Below, piece by piece: positions 16,218 to 25,243 of a stretch of DNA of 64,000 bases. The position numbers and the translations under genes are program-made. The stretch lies in NCBI GenBank assembly GCA_040757775.1, contig JBFLWQ010000003.1, positions 143,413 through 207,412 on the forward strand, written 5' to 3'. Position 1 is the first letter of the stretch, and each line of letters starts with the position of its first letter. The notes under the pieces are model-generated. The model did no database searches and was not told the DNA's origin. It saw only the letters and a program-made list of their open reading frames with translations. The DNA is from Thermodesulfobacteriota bacterium. GTDB lineage: Bacteria; Desulfobacterota; UBA8473.

Positions 16218-18290
16218 CTACTCGGTTATAATCTTTGAAAAGTCAGCGATATTTAAAAAAAGCCCCGAAATTTCAGCAAGTATAGCGAGCCTGTTTTTCC
16301 TTGTTTTCTCATCTTCCACCATAACCATGACGTTATCGAAAAAATCATCCACAGGTTTTCTGAGTTGAACCATTTTGATCAAAGCCTCAAGGTATCTCTT
16401 TTTAGAAATCAGTTCCACCACGTATTCTTCGATCTCTTTATATGCCTCAAAGAGAGTGTCTTCCATAGAATCTTGGAACAGGGATGGAAAGACATCTCCC
16501 CCTGGAGAGGATTGGCTTAAGATATTGGAAGCCCTTTTAAAGGCTATTGCCAGAGGTTTAAAATCAGGCTGGTTCTTCAACTCCTGTAAGGCTTTTATCC
16601 TTTCAAAAGAATCAGCCAGATCGTCAAAATACAACGATAGAACCGCATCTATTATGTCGTAAGAGTATCCCTGACTCGTTAACTGGTATTGAAGACGGAG
16701 CCTGAAGAACTCCAGGACTCCCTCTTTAACCATAACGGGATCCCTGGATATCTTACCATTCAAATATTCTATATTTATTTCAATTAATTTCTTAAGTGAG
16801 ATGGGATATCTTTTATCCAGGATGATGTTAACGATCCCCAATGCCTGACGTCTTAAGGCATAGGGATCAGATGTGCCTGTCGGAATCAGTCCTACCCCAA
16901 AACACCCTACCACCGTATCTAACTTATCGGCTATGCTAACGAATGCCCCTGCATGGGTAGAGGGGAGGATGTCCCCTGAGAATCTGGGGAGATAATGCTC
17001 ATAGATGGCAGTTGCTACCTCCACGTCTTCACCCGAAAGCAAGGCATATTCCCTGCCCATAATTCCCTGAAGTTTTGGAAACTCTCCAACCATTCCGGAA
17101 GTCAGGTCGGCTTTACAGAGAATGGCGGCCTTTTTCGATATCTCTTTGAGTTCAGGCTTGATCTCCAATGCCAGGCATTCGGCCATCTTTTGGAACCTCA
17201 TGACCTTTTCATAAAAGGTTCCCAGTTCTGATTGAAAAACTACCTCCTTTAAATGGTAAACCCTCTCCGGGAAAGGTATCTTTTGGTCTTCTTTGAAGAA
17301 AAACCTGGCATCAGATAGCCTGGCCTTCAAAACCCTCTCGTTTCCACTGACAACTATTCCATGGTCTTTTGCCAACGTATTGTTAACAGCAATGAAGTAT
17401 GGTAACAACCTGTCAGCATCATCGACTACGGAAAAATACTTCTGATGTTCCCTCATACTGGATATCATGACCTCTCTGGGCAGATTCAGAAACCTCTCTT
17501 CAAATCTTCCCAATGTTGCTGTCGGATATTCCAGCAGATAGGTTACATCATCCAGCAGCTCATCATCCTCTAATACCTTTCCTGACACCGCTTTTGCAGC
17601 CTGAGAGATTATCTCTTTTATTTTATCTTTCCTCTCGATTGGATCGATAATAACATAGGCATCTCTGAGATGCTTGATATAATGGTTAAAGTCTTGTACC
17701 TTAAATTGATCTGGGCTCATAAAACGGTGACCAAAGGAATGGTCTCCGCTTTCAATATTATACATCTTAAAAGGAACTATCTCCCCATTAAATATACACA
17801 GAATCCAGTGGATGGGGCGAGCGAACCTTATTGACGAATCTCCCCATCTCATGGACTTGGGGAAGGGGATAGACGCAATGAACCTTGGCAGGATGGAGGA
17901 TAGAACCCTTTTTGTATCATTGCCAGTCTCCTTTTTTCTGACTGCCAGGTATTCTCCCTTGAGGGTGCTTACCTGCTGGAGATCACTTGGGTTTATCCCC
18001 TGTGCCCGTGCAAAACCTATGGCTGCCTTTGTTGGATTCCCGTTTTGATCAAGGGCAACTTTTTTTGACGGACCTATAATCTCTATATAGGTATCCTCCT
18101 GTTTATCTGACATATGGTCAATATAAAGTACCAGTCTCCTGGGAGTCCCCAAAGTTTTTATCTGTCCGAATCCAATTCTAAGGTTCTTAAGCTCCTTTTC
18201 AATGAGTTCCTTCATATCCTTCAATGCGTTGGGTACAAACCCTGATGGAATCTCCTCTGTCCCTATTTCTAAGAGTAACTCTTTTGCCAT
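16218..18290 (-). CDS. glyS: Glycyl-tRNA synthetase beta subunit
   Basis: The 690-residue protein has the class GlyS features: L-L-E-I-G-T-E-E-I-P at the N-terminus, W-G-x-S-S-I-R-F-A-R-P-I-x-W near residue 148, M-R-E-H-Q-K-Y-F, the HD-like middle region and a C-terminal DALR-type domain ending in the V-D-x-F-F-D-x-V-M-V-M motif. It is the large subunit of the bacterial alpha2beta2 glycyl-tRNA synthetase. It lies 13 bases after glyQ in the same direction, the standard operon order. Confidence 0.97.
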   Translation of the reverse strand: MAKELLLEIGTEEIPSGFVPNALKDMKELIEKELKNLRIGFGQIKTLGTPRRLVLYIDHMSDKQEDTYIEIIGPSKKVALDQNGNPTKAAIGFARAQGINPSDLQQVSTLKGEYLAVRKKETGNDTKRVLSSILPRFIASIPFPKSMRWGDSSIRFARPIHWILCIFNGEIVPFKMYNIESGDHSFGHRFMSPDQFKVQDFNHYIKHLRDAYVIIDPIERKDKIKEIISQAAKAVSGKVLEDDELLDDVTYLLEYPTATLGRFEERFLNLPREVMISSMREHQKYFSVVDDADRLLPYFIAVNNTLAKDHGIVVSGNERVLKARLSDARFFFKEDQKIPFPERVYHLKEVVFQSELGTFYEKVMRFQKMAECLALEIKPELKEISKKAAILCKADLTSGMVGEFPKLQGIMGREYALLSGEDVEVATAIYEHYLPRFSGDILPSTHAGAFVSIADKLDTVVGCFGVGLIPTGTSDPYALRRQALGIVNIILDKRYPISLKKLIEINIEYLNGKISRDPVMVKEGVLEFFRLRLQYQLTSQGYSYDIIDAVLSLYFDDLADSFERIKALQELKNQPDFKPLAIAFKRASNILSQSSPGGDVFPSLFQDSMEDTLFEAYKEIEEYVVELISKKRYLEALIKMVQLRKPVDDFFDNVMVMVEDEKTRKNRLAILAEISGLFLNIADFSKIITE

Positions 18291-18303
18291 AGTACTATCC
18301 TAA

Positions 18304-19173
18304 TTAATCTTCAAGCAGTGGGAAGCCCATCTCTTCCCTTTGCTTAAGATACCCCTTTGCACATAATCCTGCAAGGTTTCTCACCCTGCCTATGAAACTC
18401 GTTCTTTCAGTGACACTTATAGCCTTTCTTGCATCCAGCAGGTTAAAGGTATGAGAACACTTTAAACAGTATTCATAAGCCGGTAATACCAAGCCCTTAT
18501 TAATCAATTCTAAAGATTCTTTCTCATACATGTTAAACAGATTAAACAACATAGCCACATCAGCCAGCTCAAAATTATAGACAGAGAATTCTACCTCACT
18601 TTGATGATGTATATCCCCGTATTTTATCTTCCTTGCCCATTTAAGATCAAATACATTGTCTATGCCCTGGAGGTACATAGCAATCCTTTCAAGTCCATAT
18701 GTCAGCTCAACAGAAACAGGATTGAGGTCTATGCCGCCAGCCTGCTGAAAATAGGTGAACTGGGTTATTTCCATCCCATCCAGCCAAACCTCCCAGCCCA
18801 AACCCCAGGCACCAAGGGTAGGAGACTCCCAATCATCTTCAACAAACCTTATATCATGGGCTAACAGGTCTATGCCAAGTTCTTCTAAACTATTCAGGTA
18901 GATATTCTGAATATCCATTGGGGAAGGTTTCATTATTACCTGAAATTGATAGTAATGCTGAAGACGGTTTGGATTTTCTCCATACCTGCCGTCGGTAGGC
19001 CGGCGGGAGGGTTCAACGTATGCCACATTCCATGGCTCAGGGCCCAGAACCCGAAGAAATGTGGCGGGGTTGAATGTTCCGGCACCAACCTCAATACCAT
19101 AGGGTTGCTGAATGACGCAACCCCTGTCAGACCAGAACCTTTGAAGTGATAGTATAATATCTTGGAAATTCAT
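18304..19173 (-). CDS. glyQ: Glycyl-tRNA synthetase alpha subunit
   Basis: The 289-residue protein shows typical GlyQ motifs: F-Q-D-I-I-L-x-L-Q-x-F-W near the start, the [19 protein letters not shown] block and [14 protein letters not shown]. It holds the catalytic class II core for glycyl-adenylate formation and works with GlyS directly downstream. Length is normal and the ATG has no close alternative. It is the first gene of a minus-strand run that may continue through ppdK and tlyA to ispH. Confidence 0.97.
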   Translation of the reverse strand: MNFQDIILSLQRFWSDRGCVIQQPYGIEVGAGTFNPATFLRVLGPEPWNVAYVEPSRRPTDGRYGENPNRLQHYYQFQVIMKPSPMDIQNIYLNSLEELGIDLLAHDIRFVEDDWESPTLGAWGLGWEVWLDGMEITQFTYFQQAGGIDLNPVSVELTYGLERIAMYLQGIDNVFDLKWARKIKYGDIHHQSEVEFSVYNFELADVAMLFNLFNMYEKESLELINKGLVLPAYEYCLKCSHTFNLLDARKAISVTERTSFIGRVRNLAGLCAKGYLKQREEMGFPLLED

Positions 19174-19221
19174 AATGTTGTGTTACCCGGACTTATGAAG
19201 ACATTTGAAAAATCCCTAATT

Positions 19222-19299
19222 TGTCATTGCGAACGAAGTGCAGCAATCCCTCTCCTGCCTATGAGATTGCTTCGCCCCGACTTGTCGGGGCGAAGCAAT
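19222..19299. repeat. REP-like palindrome, TGTCATTGCGA family (copy 1)
   Basis: The element opens with TGTCATTGCGAACGAAG and contains a perfect 16-bp inverted repeat with a two-base loop at 19266-19299 (ATTGCTTCGCCCCGAC and its complement). It sits upstream of glyQ in the 469-bp spacer 19174-19642. A second copy lies at 19441. Confidence 0.8.
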
Positions 19300-19355
19300 G
19301 ATTGAAAGCGAATTCTTAGCACCTCTCTTATGGTCAACAACTAAGTAAGTAGCAG

Positions 19356-19387
19356 GCAAAAATAAAAGCCCTGCGGGCTATTTTTGC
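19356..19387 (-). terminator. Terminator-like hairpin after the moaC-regulator operon
   Basis: A GC-rich core (AGCCC-TGC-GGGCT) is flanked by A- and T-rich arms (GCAAAAATA and TATTTTTGC), giving a symmetrical hairpin that could end transcription in either direction. It lies downstream of the minus-strand regulator gene that ends at 19643 and upstream of glyQ. Confidence 0.6.
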
Positions 19388-19440
19388 TTCTCAGTAACGT
19401 ATTATAGTGAAGGACTTAAATAAGTTGACATCCACCATTT

Positions 19441-19542
19441 GTCATTGCGAACCCCGACAAGTCGGGGTGAAGCAATCTCTTGGGATTGCCACGTCCCCTT
19501 CACTTCATTCAGGGCTTTGGCTCACTCGCTCCTCGCAATGAC
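19441..19542. repeat. REP-like palindrome, TGTCATTGCGA family (copy 2)
   Basis: The outer arms GTCATTGCGA (19441-19450) and TCGCAATGAC (19533-19542) are exact complements. Inside is a smaller CCCCGACAAGTCGGGG hairpin, the same CCCCGAC core seen in copy 1 but in another place. These mosaics look like composite palindromic units of a mobile repeat family. Confidence 0.8.
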
Positions 19543-19642
19543 TACTTTTCGAGGTCGTTCACTATTAGTATCCGTAAAAAAGAGTTATGATTTGGACAAG
19601 GCTGTTTAGAAAACCTAAAAGGAATTTTGCCAGACAGCGCTT

Positions 19643-20512
19643 TTAGACTGAAATATTTAAATCATTCATCTTTTTATATAAAGTATTCCTGTTAATCCCT
19701 AAAAAACGAGCTGCCTCATACTTTATGTTCTTCGTCCTCTTAAGTGCCAATTTTATTAATATCTTCTCTACGTTGGATATAATGTCGTCATATAATCTTC
19801 TTTTGCCTTCAGTCGTTACGTCCATTACTGTTATTATCTCATCCAGTTTCTTCTCTAAAACCTTTTCTATAGAGAGTTGTTTTTGTGGATTTGTTCTTAA
19901 CTCATGTCTATCTATGGTGTTAACATCCTTTAGTTTTTCCAGCTCAAGACGCAGGTATTTGTTCTCTCTAATGAGATCTTTCTTTTCCTTTTCTGCTGTA
20001 TAGTAAATATTTATTGTTTGTGCAATAATAGATGTAATGCTGTTTAGTAAAATTAAATCCTCATTAAATTCTACACTATCATCAAAAAGGCGATCTACTA
20101 TAAGTACCCCCATAGCCATGCCTTCGATCTTCATTGGTACGCATAAATAGGAGATATCCTGCTTCTTTATGTCAGATATCTTTGAACTGTCCAAAAACAA
20201 AGGAGGGCCACCTAAACTGGAAATAGCTGCGGGTAGTCCACTTTCAAAAACCTTTTTGTGAATGTCCCCATCTTCTATCCCTTGTTTGTTAGGGCCATAG
20301 ACAACTTCCATAATCAGTTCCTTTGTCTCGGAATCCAACAGTATCAAAGAACCCTGGCTCATGGTCAGACGTGAAGCAAGGATATTCATTACGTTACTGA
20401 GGGAGCTCTTTAGATCCAGTGATGAGCCTAAAGCCTTATTTATTTCTAATAAGGTGTTTATTTTTAAGGTCTCTTGAAAGTTTTCTTGATTCTCTTTGGA
20501 CAAATCTTTCAT
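19643..20512 (-). CDS. GAF-domain regulator with Fis-type helix-turn-helix, no AAA+ domain
   Basis: Residues from about 25 to 165 form a GAF sensor domain (L-L-E-I-N-K-A-L-G-S-S-L-D-L start; C-V-P-M-K-I-E-G-x-x-x-G-V-L-I-V-D strand). A charged coiled-coil linker follows, and the last 50 residues make a Fis/HTH_8 DNA-binding domain (A-A-R-F-L-G-I-N-R-N-T-L-Y-K-K). This is the layout of NifA- or NorR-like enhancer-binding proteins with the central ATPase missing: there is no G-E-x-G-T-G-K or GAFTGA motif. It therefore cannot open sigma-54 promoters alone and may act as a plain DNA-binding sensor. It follows moaC by 12 bases. Confidence 0.8.
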   Translation of the reverse strand: MKDLSKENQENFQETLKINTLLEINKALGSSLDLKSSLSNVMNILASRLTMSQGSLILLDSETKELIMEVVYGPNKQGIEDGDIHKKVFESGLPAAISSLGGPPLFLDSSKISDIKKQDISYLCVPMKIEGMAMGVLIVDRLFDDSVEFNEDLILLNSITSIIAQTINIYYTAEKEKKDLIRENKYLRLELEKLKDVNTIDRHELRTNPQKQLSIEKVLEKKLDEIITVMDVTTEGKRRLYDDIISNVEKILIKLALKRTKNIKYEAARFLGINRNTLYKKMNDLNISV

Positions 20513-20524
20513 TCTTTTTCTCCC

Positions 20525-21007
20525 TTAGTTTTTACCTATTATATAATCACCACTTTTCCCCCCGCTTTTTTTGAGTAGCTTTATATCTGAAATGACCATC
20601 CCGCGATCTTTGGATTTACACATATCATAGATAGTTAAAGCTGCTACTGACACGGCAATAAGTGCCTCCATCTCTACCCCTGTTTTACTAACAACCTTTA
20701 CCCTTGATTCGATTCCGATTTTGCTTTCTCCTGAATCTGGATGAAAACGAATGTCAACAGTGGTAATATTTATGGGATGACACATTGGAATCAAATCACT
20801 GGTCTTTTTTGCTGCCATTATGCCCGCTATTTTAGCAACCTCTAAGACATCCCCCTTCTTGATCTCCCTTTTGGCTATCATTCGGAAGGTCTCTGGTTTC
20901 ATTGCTATTATGCCAGAGGCAATCGCTTCGCGCCTCGTGACAGCCTTCTCAGTAATATCTACCATCTTGGCTCTTCCTTTATTGTCAAAATGGGTTAATT
21001 GGAGCAT
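20525..21007 (-). CDS. moaC: Cyclic pyranopterin monophosphate synthase
   Basis: The 160-residue protein has the MoaC signatures: M-V-D-I-T-x-K near residue 15, the M-C-H-P-I segment around the substrate pocket, K-T-G-V-E-M-E-A-L with the conserved Glu, and D-M-C-K-S-K-D-R-G-M with catalytic Asp/Lys. It makes cyclic pyranopterin monophosphate in molybdenum cofactor synthesis. FdhD, which sulfurates formate dehydrogenase cofactor, is at 45025, so molybdo- or tungsto-enzymes are expected. The gene leads a two-gene operon with the GAF-Fis regulator. Confidence 0.95.
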   Translation of the reverse strand: MLQLTHFDNKGRAKMVDITEKAVTRREAIASGIIAMKPETFRMIAKREIKKGDVLEVAKIAGIMAAKKTSDLIPMCHPINITTVDIRFHPDSGESKIGIESRVKVVSKTGVEMEALIAVSVAALTIYDMCKSKDRGMVISDIKLLKKSGGKSGDYIIGKN

Positions 21008-21122
21008 TCCTCTCTCCAGAAGTTCTAAAATTTTTTAAATAGTGTTAAAAGCTGTTTTTATCTCCTGAATTATCCCGGATAAAAAGAGTGAACTATAATG
21101 AACCGAAAAAGAAAATTGAGGA

Positions 21123-21207
21123 GGCCCGACCCCATCCTACCAGGGCCATAGTGAACAAAAGAAAAGATTAAATGTGATGCCAACATAGTAGATAGTAAGG
21201 TGGGATG
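21123..21207. other. Possible structured RNA in the 505-bp spacer upstream of tatA
   Basis: The spacer 21008-21513 has no gene. It contains GGCCC (21123-21127) complementary to GGGCC (21143-21147). In the loop between them, CATCCTACC (21133-21141) can pair with GGTGGGATG (21199-21207), nine pairs with one G-U. The two pairings would form a pseudoknot or compete with each other. The rest of the spacer is AT-rich, with the tat promoter near its end. Function unknown and chance pairing not excluded. Confidence 0.25.
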
Positions 21208-21440
21208 AGAGTGTAATTTCTAATCTTACCAACGCTGTGATTAACGAAGCCCTTAGTTAAAAAACTGCAGTTATTTTTATATTAAAAGTTTTTTTTAGTC
21301 AAGGCTAAAAATTTAAAATTATCTCAAAGTTGTCATAAGTAACTTTTTTATAAGACTAAAATTTATTTTTCTTTTATGTACTCTTTGAATAATCAAAAGG
21401 TTGGCTTGGCATTTATAAAATAAGTACGAGGAAATAATCA

Positions 21441-21469
21441 TTGACAGTTATAATAAAAAACTCTATTCT
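21441..21469 (+). promoter_or_regulatory. Sigma-70 type promoter for tatA-tatC
   Basis: TTGACA at 21441-21446 and TATTCT at 21464-21469 are separated by 17 bases. The -10 box ends 44 bases before the tatA start. Confidence 0.65.
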
Positions 21470-21513
21470 TATCAGTATGTTAGTTTGTGAAACCAATATC
21501 ATAGGATAAAAGG

Positions 21514-21828
21514 ATGTTTGGGATTGGAATTCCGGAATTGATAGTAATCTTTATAGTTGCTTTGATATTTATAGGCCCAAAGAAATTGCCTGATCTCGCC
21601 AGGGCATTAGCAAAAGGGTTAACAGAGTTTAAAAAGGCTGCCGAAGAGGTTAAACAGGAGTTGGATATTGGGGGGGAGCTAACTAATCAAAAAGAGGAAT
21701 TGTTGAAAGACTATAAAGAAGTAGTAAGAAATGTTACGGAAACGATGGGCACGATGGGGTTAGAAGAAACAGAATACAAGAAAGGAACCTTGGAAGTTCA
21801 GGCAGTAAAGAAAGAAAAAAGTGACTGA
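21514..21828 (+). CDS. tatA: Sec-independent translocase subunit TatA/TatB
   Basis: The 104-residue protein has the TatA/B plan: a single N-terminal membrane helix (F-G-I-G-I-P-E-L start), the F-I-G-P-K-K-L-P-D hinge, an amphipathic helix rich in Lys and Ala, and a charged tail. It forms the variable pore partner of TatC for export of folded proteins such as Fe-S or molybdenum enzymes. Whether it is TatA or TatB cannot be settled by eye; the P-E-L near the start and the long tail are compatible with either. tatC overlaps the stop, so the two are co-translated. Confidence 0.9.
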   Translation: MFGIGIPELIVIFIVALIFIGPKKLPDLARALAKGLTEFKKAAEEVKQELDIGGELTNQKEELLKDYKEVVRNVTETMGTMGLEETEYKKGTLEVQAVKKEKSD

Positions 21829-22585
21829 AGAGAATAAAGAGGAGAGAGAAGATAGGGAGCTAAGTGCTGATGAAAAGCTCCCTTTTACTTCTCATCTTGA
21901 AGAGTTAAGAAGAAGATTGATCATCTGTTTTATTACGGTAGGTGTTGGGTTTGCTGCCTCTTATGTCTTCTCAAAGGAGATATTCAATATTTTAATGAAA
22001 CCTCTACTCGATGTAATGCCACCTGGAGGGACATTAATATTTACTGGATTAACAGAAGCCTTTTTCACTTACCTAAAAGTGTCGTTGTTGGCCGGTATTT
22101 TTATTGCTAGCCCGGTCCTTCTCTATCAGATTTGGTCTTTTATTTCCCCAGGACTTTATAAGAGAGAGAAGAGGTGTGTCTTTCCTTTTGTTGTCTTTTC
22201 AACCGGTTTTTTTATTGGTGGTTCATTGTTTGGTTATTTTGTGGTCTTTCCTTCCGGCTTTAAATACCTTATGAGCTTTGCTACTGAAGCTATACGACCA
22301 TTACCCTCTGTGAAGGAATATCTCTCTCTCTCTACAAGGTTGCTTTTTGCCTTCGGGATTGTATTTGAACTGCCTCTCTTTATCTTTTTTTTAACAAAGA
22401 TTGGGGTAGTTGATGCCAAGATGCTGTCCTCTAAAAGGAGATATTCCATTGTAATCATCTTTATTGTTTCTGCAATACTTACTCCTACCCCAGATGCAAT
22501 AACCCAGTTGATGATGGCAGTTCCTCTTCTGCTGTTATACGAATTGAGTATATGGGTAGCCAAGGTGTTTGGGAGAAAATCCTGA
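21821..22585 (+). CDS. tatC: Sec-independent translocase subunit TatC
   Basis: The 254-residue protein has six predicted membrane helices and the TatC signature: H-L-E-E-L-R-R-R-L near residue 26, F-x-S-x-E-x-F near 51, and the P-x-x-L-Y-Q-x-W-x-F-I-x-P-G-L-Y-x-x-E-K-R block at about 103-120. TatC binds twin-arginine signal peptides. The GTG start overlaps tatA by eight bases. A short hairpin with a T-run follows the stop. Confidence 0.95.
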   Translation: MTEENKEEREDRELSADEKLPFTSHLEELRRRLIICFITVGVGFAASYVFSKEIFNILMKPLLDVMPPGGTLIFTGLTEAFFTYLKVSLLAGIFIASPVLLYQIWSFISPGLYKREKRCVFPFVVFSTGFFIGGSLFGYFVVFPSGFKYLMSFATEAIRPLPSVKEYLSLSTRLLFAFGIVFELPLFIFFLTKIGVVDAKMLSSKRRYSIVIIFIVSAILTPTPDAITQLMMAVPLLLLYELSIWVAKVFGRKS

Positions 22586-22597
22586 GCGGTCCACTTT

Positions 22598-22618
22598 TGA
22601 CGAAGCCGTCACTTTTTT
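22598..22618 (+). terminator. Short hairpin terminator after tatC
   Basis: TGACG-AAGC-CGTCA followed by CTTTTTT lies just past the tatC stop and runs into the 3' end of the convergent nuclease gene. The stem is only five pairs, so strength is doubtful. Confidence 0.45.
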
Positions 22619-23160
22619 ATCCAGAGCCTGTTGAATTCTCTCTCGAAAAGCTCGGCTACTCTGGTAGATGGTATGATTAGCAAATTTTCGTAATTCCAGT
22701 TTTCTGCTGAAGTTGTCCAGTTATAGGATCCGGTAATGACTACCTTCCCATCAATGACGGCAAATTTATTGTGCATCGAGCCGGTCTCATCGCCCAGATT
22801 ATTTCTATTGGGTCCCTTTCTGTATTTAATGCTTATGCCTTTATTTTCAAGGAACCTGCTTTTGGAATAATCATCTGAAGAACTTTCTATGTCCATAATA
22901 ACCTTTATGTCTGTCCCTCGTTTGGAGACCTTTATGAGTTCCCTTGCTATGCGGCCGTTTGTGAAGTTGAACATTGCTATGTGGATACAGCTTTTTGCCC
23001 TTCCAATTTCTTCAATTATCGCTTTTTCACAGTTGCCATTAGGGCTAAAGTAGATTTTAATACGCTCGGTTTCATCTACCCCTATAGCAGAACTAACAGA
23101 CAAAAGAGTGAGTAGAGAAACGATAAAGGTGGATAAGGTTCTTTTTGGCAGCAGGGGCAT
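22609..23160 (-). CDS. Exported phospholipase D-family nuclease (Nuc-like)
   Basis: The 183-residue protein has a signal peptide (hydrophobic residues 10-26) and a single PLD/HKD motif H130-x-K132-x4-D137-x6-GS145, followed by Y-N-W. Single-motif proteins of this size act as dimers, as in the nuclease Nuc and related periplasmic endonucleases. It should act outside the cytoplasm on nucleic acid or phospholipid. It follows dnaK on the same strand, but a good terminator at 23201-23241 separates them, so it is likely transcribed on its own. Confidence 0.85.
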   Translation of the reverse strand: MPLLPKRTLSTFIVSLLTLLSVSSAIGVDETERIKIYFSPNGNCEKAIIEEIGRAKSCIHIAMFNFTNGRIARELIKVSKRGTDIKVIMDIESSSDDYSKSRFLENKGISIKYRKGPNRNNLGDETGSMHNKFAVIDGKVVITGSYNWTTSAENWNYENLLIIPSTRVAELFEREFNRLWIKK

Positions 23161-23200
23161 TGTTAATAAATCTCACATTCCAGTTATTAATGACCTTGTA

Positions 23201-23241
23201 AAAAAGTCCATATGCAGTGCAACCCCACATATGGACTTTTT
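23201..23241 (-). terminator. Terminator after dnaK
   Basis: AAAAAGTCCATATG (23201-23214) is exactly complementary to CATATGGACTTTTT (23228-23241), a 14-bp stem with T-run on both strands. It lies 40 bases past the dnaK stop. Confidence 0.85.
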
Positions 23242-23279
23242 ACTGTGTTATCCCAATCTAAATGTTCTGTATCTTTGAG

Positions 23280-25196
23280 TTATTTATCGTCCTTTACCTC
23301 TTCAAAGTCGGCATCGACCACATCTTCATCTGAGGGTTTCCCCGTATCTTCATCAGTCTGTGTTTTTGAGGAACCAGCGCCTGCGGCTTGAGATGCCTTG
23401 GCATACATACTTTCTGCCAATTTATGGGATGCTTTGCCTAGTTCTTCGCAGGCATTTTTGATGGCATCTGTATGCGAACCTTCCATCTCTCTCTTCACTT
23501 TTGCGATAGCGTCCTCTATGTTTTGTCTTTCAGCTGCATCAACACTGTCTCCGTGCTCTTTCAGGGTTTTTTCTGTAGTATAAATAAGGGTATCAGCCTG
23601 ATTTCGGGCTTCTGCTAATTCCTTCTTTTTCTTGTCTTCCTCGGAATGTACTTCTGCCTCTTTTATCATGTTTTTAATTTCCTCTTCAGTAAGTCCACTA
23701 GAGGCAGTGATCTTTATGGACTGCTCTTTGCCGGTTCCCAAGTCCTTGGCAGATACATGGACGATTCCGTTAGCGTCGATATCAAAGGTTACCTCTATCT
23801 GGGGCATTCCTCTGGGGGCAGGGGGGATTCCAAGCAACTCAAACCTGCCAAGCGTCTTGTTGTACTGAGCCATTTCACGCTCCCCTTGCAATACATGGAT
23901 ACTCACTGCAGGTTGGTTATCTTCTGCCGTAGAGAATATCTGACTCTTTTTGGTAGGGATGGTAGTGTTTTTCTCAATGAGTTTAGTGAATATGCCTCCC
24001 AGCGTTTCGATACCCAGGGAAAGAGGTGTAACATCAAGCAGGAGCACATCTTTCACCTCACCTTTAAGAACACCAGCCTGTATTGCTGCACCAACAGCAA
24101 CTACTTCATCCGGATTTACACCCTTATGAGGTTCTTTGCCAAATATCTCTCTTACCTTTTGCTGAACCTTTGGCATCCTGGTCATTCCACCCACAAGAAT
24201 AGCCTCATCGATGTCAGAGGGTTTTAGTCCAGCGTCTTTCAATGCGGTCATACATGGGGGCACTACCTTCTCAATCAAGTCGTCCACTAATTGCTCCAGT
24301 TTTGCCCTTGTAAGTTTAATATTAAGATGCTTAGGCCCGCTGGCATCTGCTGTTATAAAGGGTAAGTTAACATCTGTCTCTGTGGATGTGGATAGTTCAT
24401 GCTTTGCCTTTTCTGCTGCCTCTTTCAGTCTTTGCAGTGCCATCTTGTCCTGTCTCAGATCGATCCCCTGATCTTTCTTAAACTCGGCAGCTAAGTAGTC
24501 AATAATTCTGCGGTCAAAGTCTTCTCCACCCAGGTGGGTATCACCGTTGGTCGCCTTTACTTCAAAGACACCATCTCCAATCTCCAGGATTGATATGTCG
24601 TAGGTTCCTCCCCCCAGATCAAATACAGCAATCTTTTCATCCTTCTTTTTGTCAAGACCATAAGCTAAAGATGCTGCGGTTGGTTCGTTTATTATCCTCA
24701 AAACGTTTAATCCTGCAATCCTTCCAGCATCCTTTGTAGCCTGGCGTTGACTGTCGTTAAAATATGCCGGGGTAGTAATTACTGCCTCAGTGACCTTTTC
24801 ACCAAGATAGTCCTCTGCAGTCTGCTTCATCTTCTGTAAGATCATTGCGGAGATCTCTGCTGAACTATAGTCTTTACCCCTTATATTAACCTCGGCATCT
24901 CCATTCGTTCCTTTCGAAATCTTATACGGAAGATTGGGTATGTCCATCTGGACTTCTTTTGAATCATATTTCCTGCCAATAAGCCTCTTGACAGCAAACA
25001 CAGTGTTTTCAGGGTTGGTTATTGCCTGTCTCTTGGCTATTTGCCCAATCAACCTCTCCCCACTGTCTGTAAATGCGACCATAGATGGTGTTGTTCTACT
25101 ACCTTCTGCATTGGTAATAACTTTAGGGTCTCCACCCTCCATGATAGCTACACAGGAATTGGTGGTCCCTAAATCAATCCCTATTACTTTGCCCAT
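23280..25196 (-). CDS. dnaK: Hsp70 chaperone DnaK
   Basis: The 638-residue protein has every DnaK hallmark: [11 protein letters not shown] at the N-terminus, [34 protein letters not shown] linker and a C-terminal tail rich in Asp/Glu ending near E-E-V-K-D-D-K. It folds proteins with GrpE and DnaJ. It is the last gene of the hrcA-grpE-dnaK operon and ends at a strong terminator; dnaJ, often next, is absent from the window. Confidence 0.99.
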   Translation of the reverse strand: MGKVIGIDLGTTNSCVAIMEGGDPKVITNAEGSRTTPSMVAFTDSGERLIGQIAKRQAITNPENTVFAVKRLIGRKYDSKEVQMDIPNLPYKISKGTNGDAEVNIRGKDYSSAEISAMILQKMKQTAEDYLGEKVTEAVITTPAYFNDSQRQATKDAGRIAGLNVLRIINEPTAASLAYGLDKKKDEKIAVFDLGGGTYDISILEIGDGVFEVKATNGDTHLGGEDFDRRIIDYLAAEFKKDQGIDLRQDKMALQRLKEAAEKAKHELSTSTETDVNLPFITADASGPKHLNIKLTRAKLEQLVDDLIEKVVPPCMTALKDAGLKPSDIDEAILVGGMTRMPKVQQKVREIFGKEPHKGVNPDEVVAVGAAIQAGVLKGEVKDVLLLDVTPLSLGIETLGGIFTKLIEKNTTIPTKKSQIFSTAEDNQPAVSIHVLQGEREMAQYNKTLGRFELLGIPPAPRGMPQIEVTFDIDANGIVHVSAKDLGTGKEQSIKITASSGLTEEEIKNMIKEAEVHSEEDKKKKELAEARNQADTLIYTTEKTLKEHGDSVDAAERQNIEDAIAKVKREMEGSHTDAIKNACEELGKASHKLAESMYAKASQAAGAGSSKTQTDEDTGKPSDEDVVDADFEEVKDDK

Positions 25197-25243
25197 ACTT
25201 TCCTCCTTCCTTCACCAGCAGCTATATCTATCAACCTTTAGTC

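Noticed and set aside
23646..24227. 193-codon open frame opposite dnaK
   Set aside because: It lies wholly within dnaK on the other strand, has no ribosome binding site and no recognisable motif; it reflects codon bias of the real gene.
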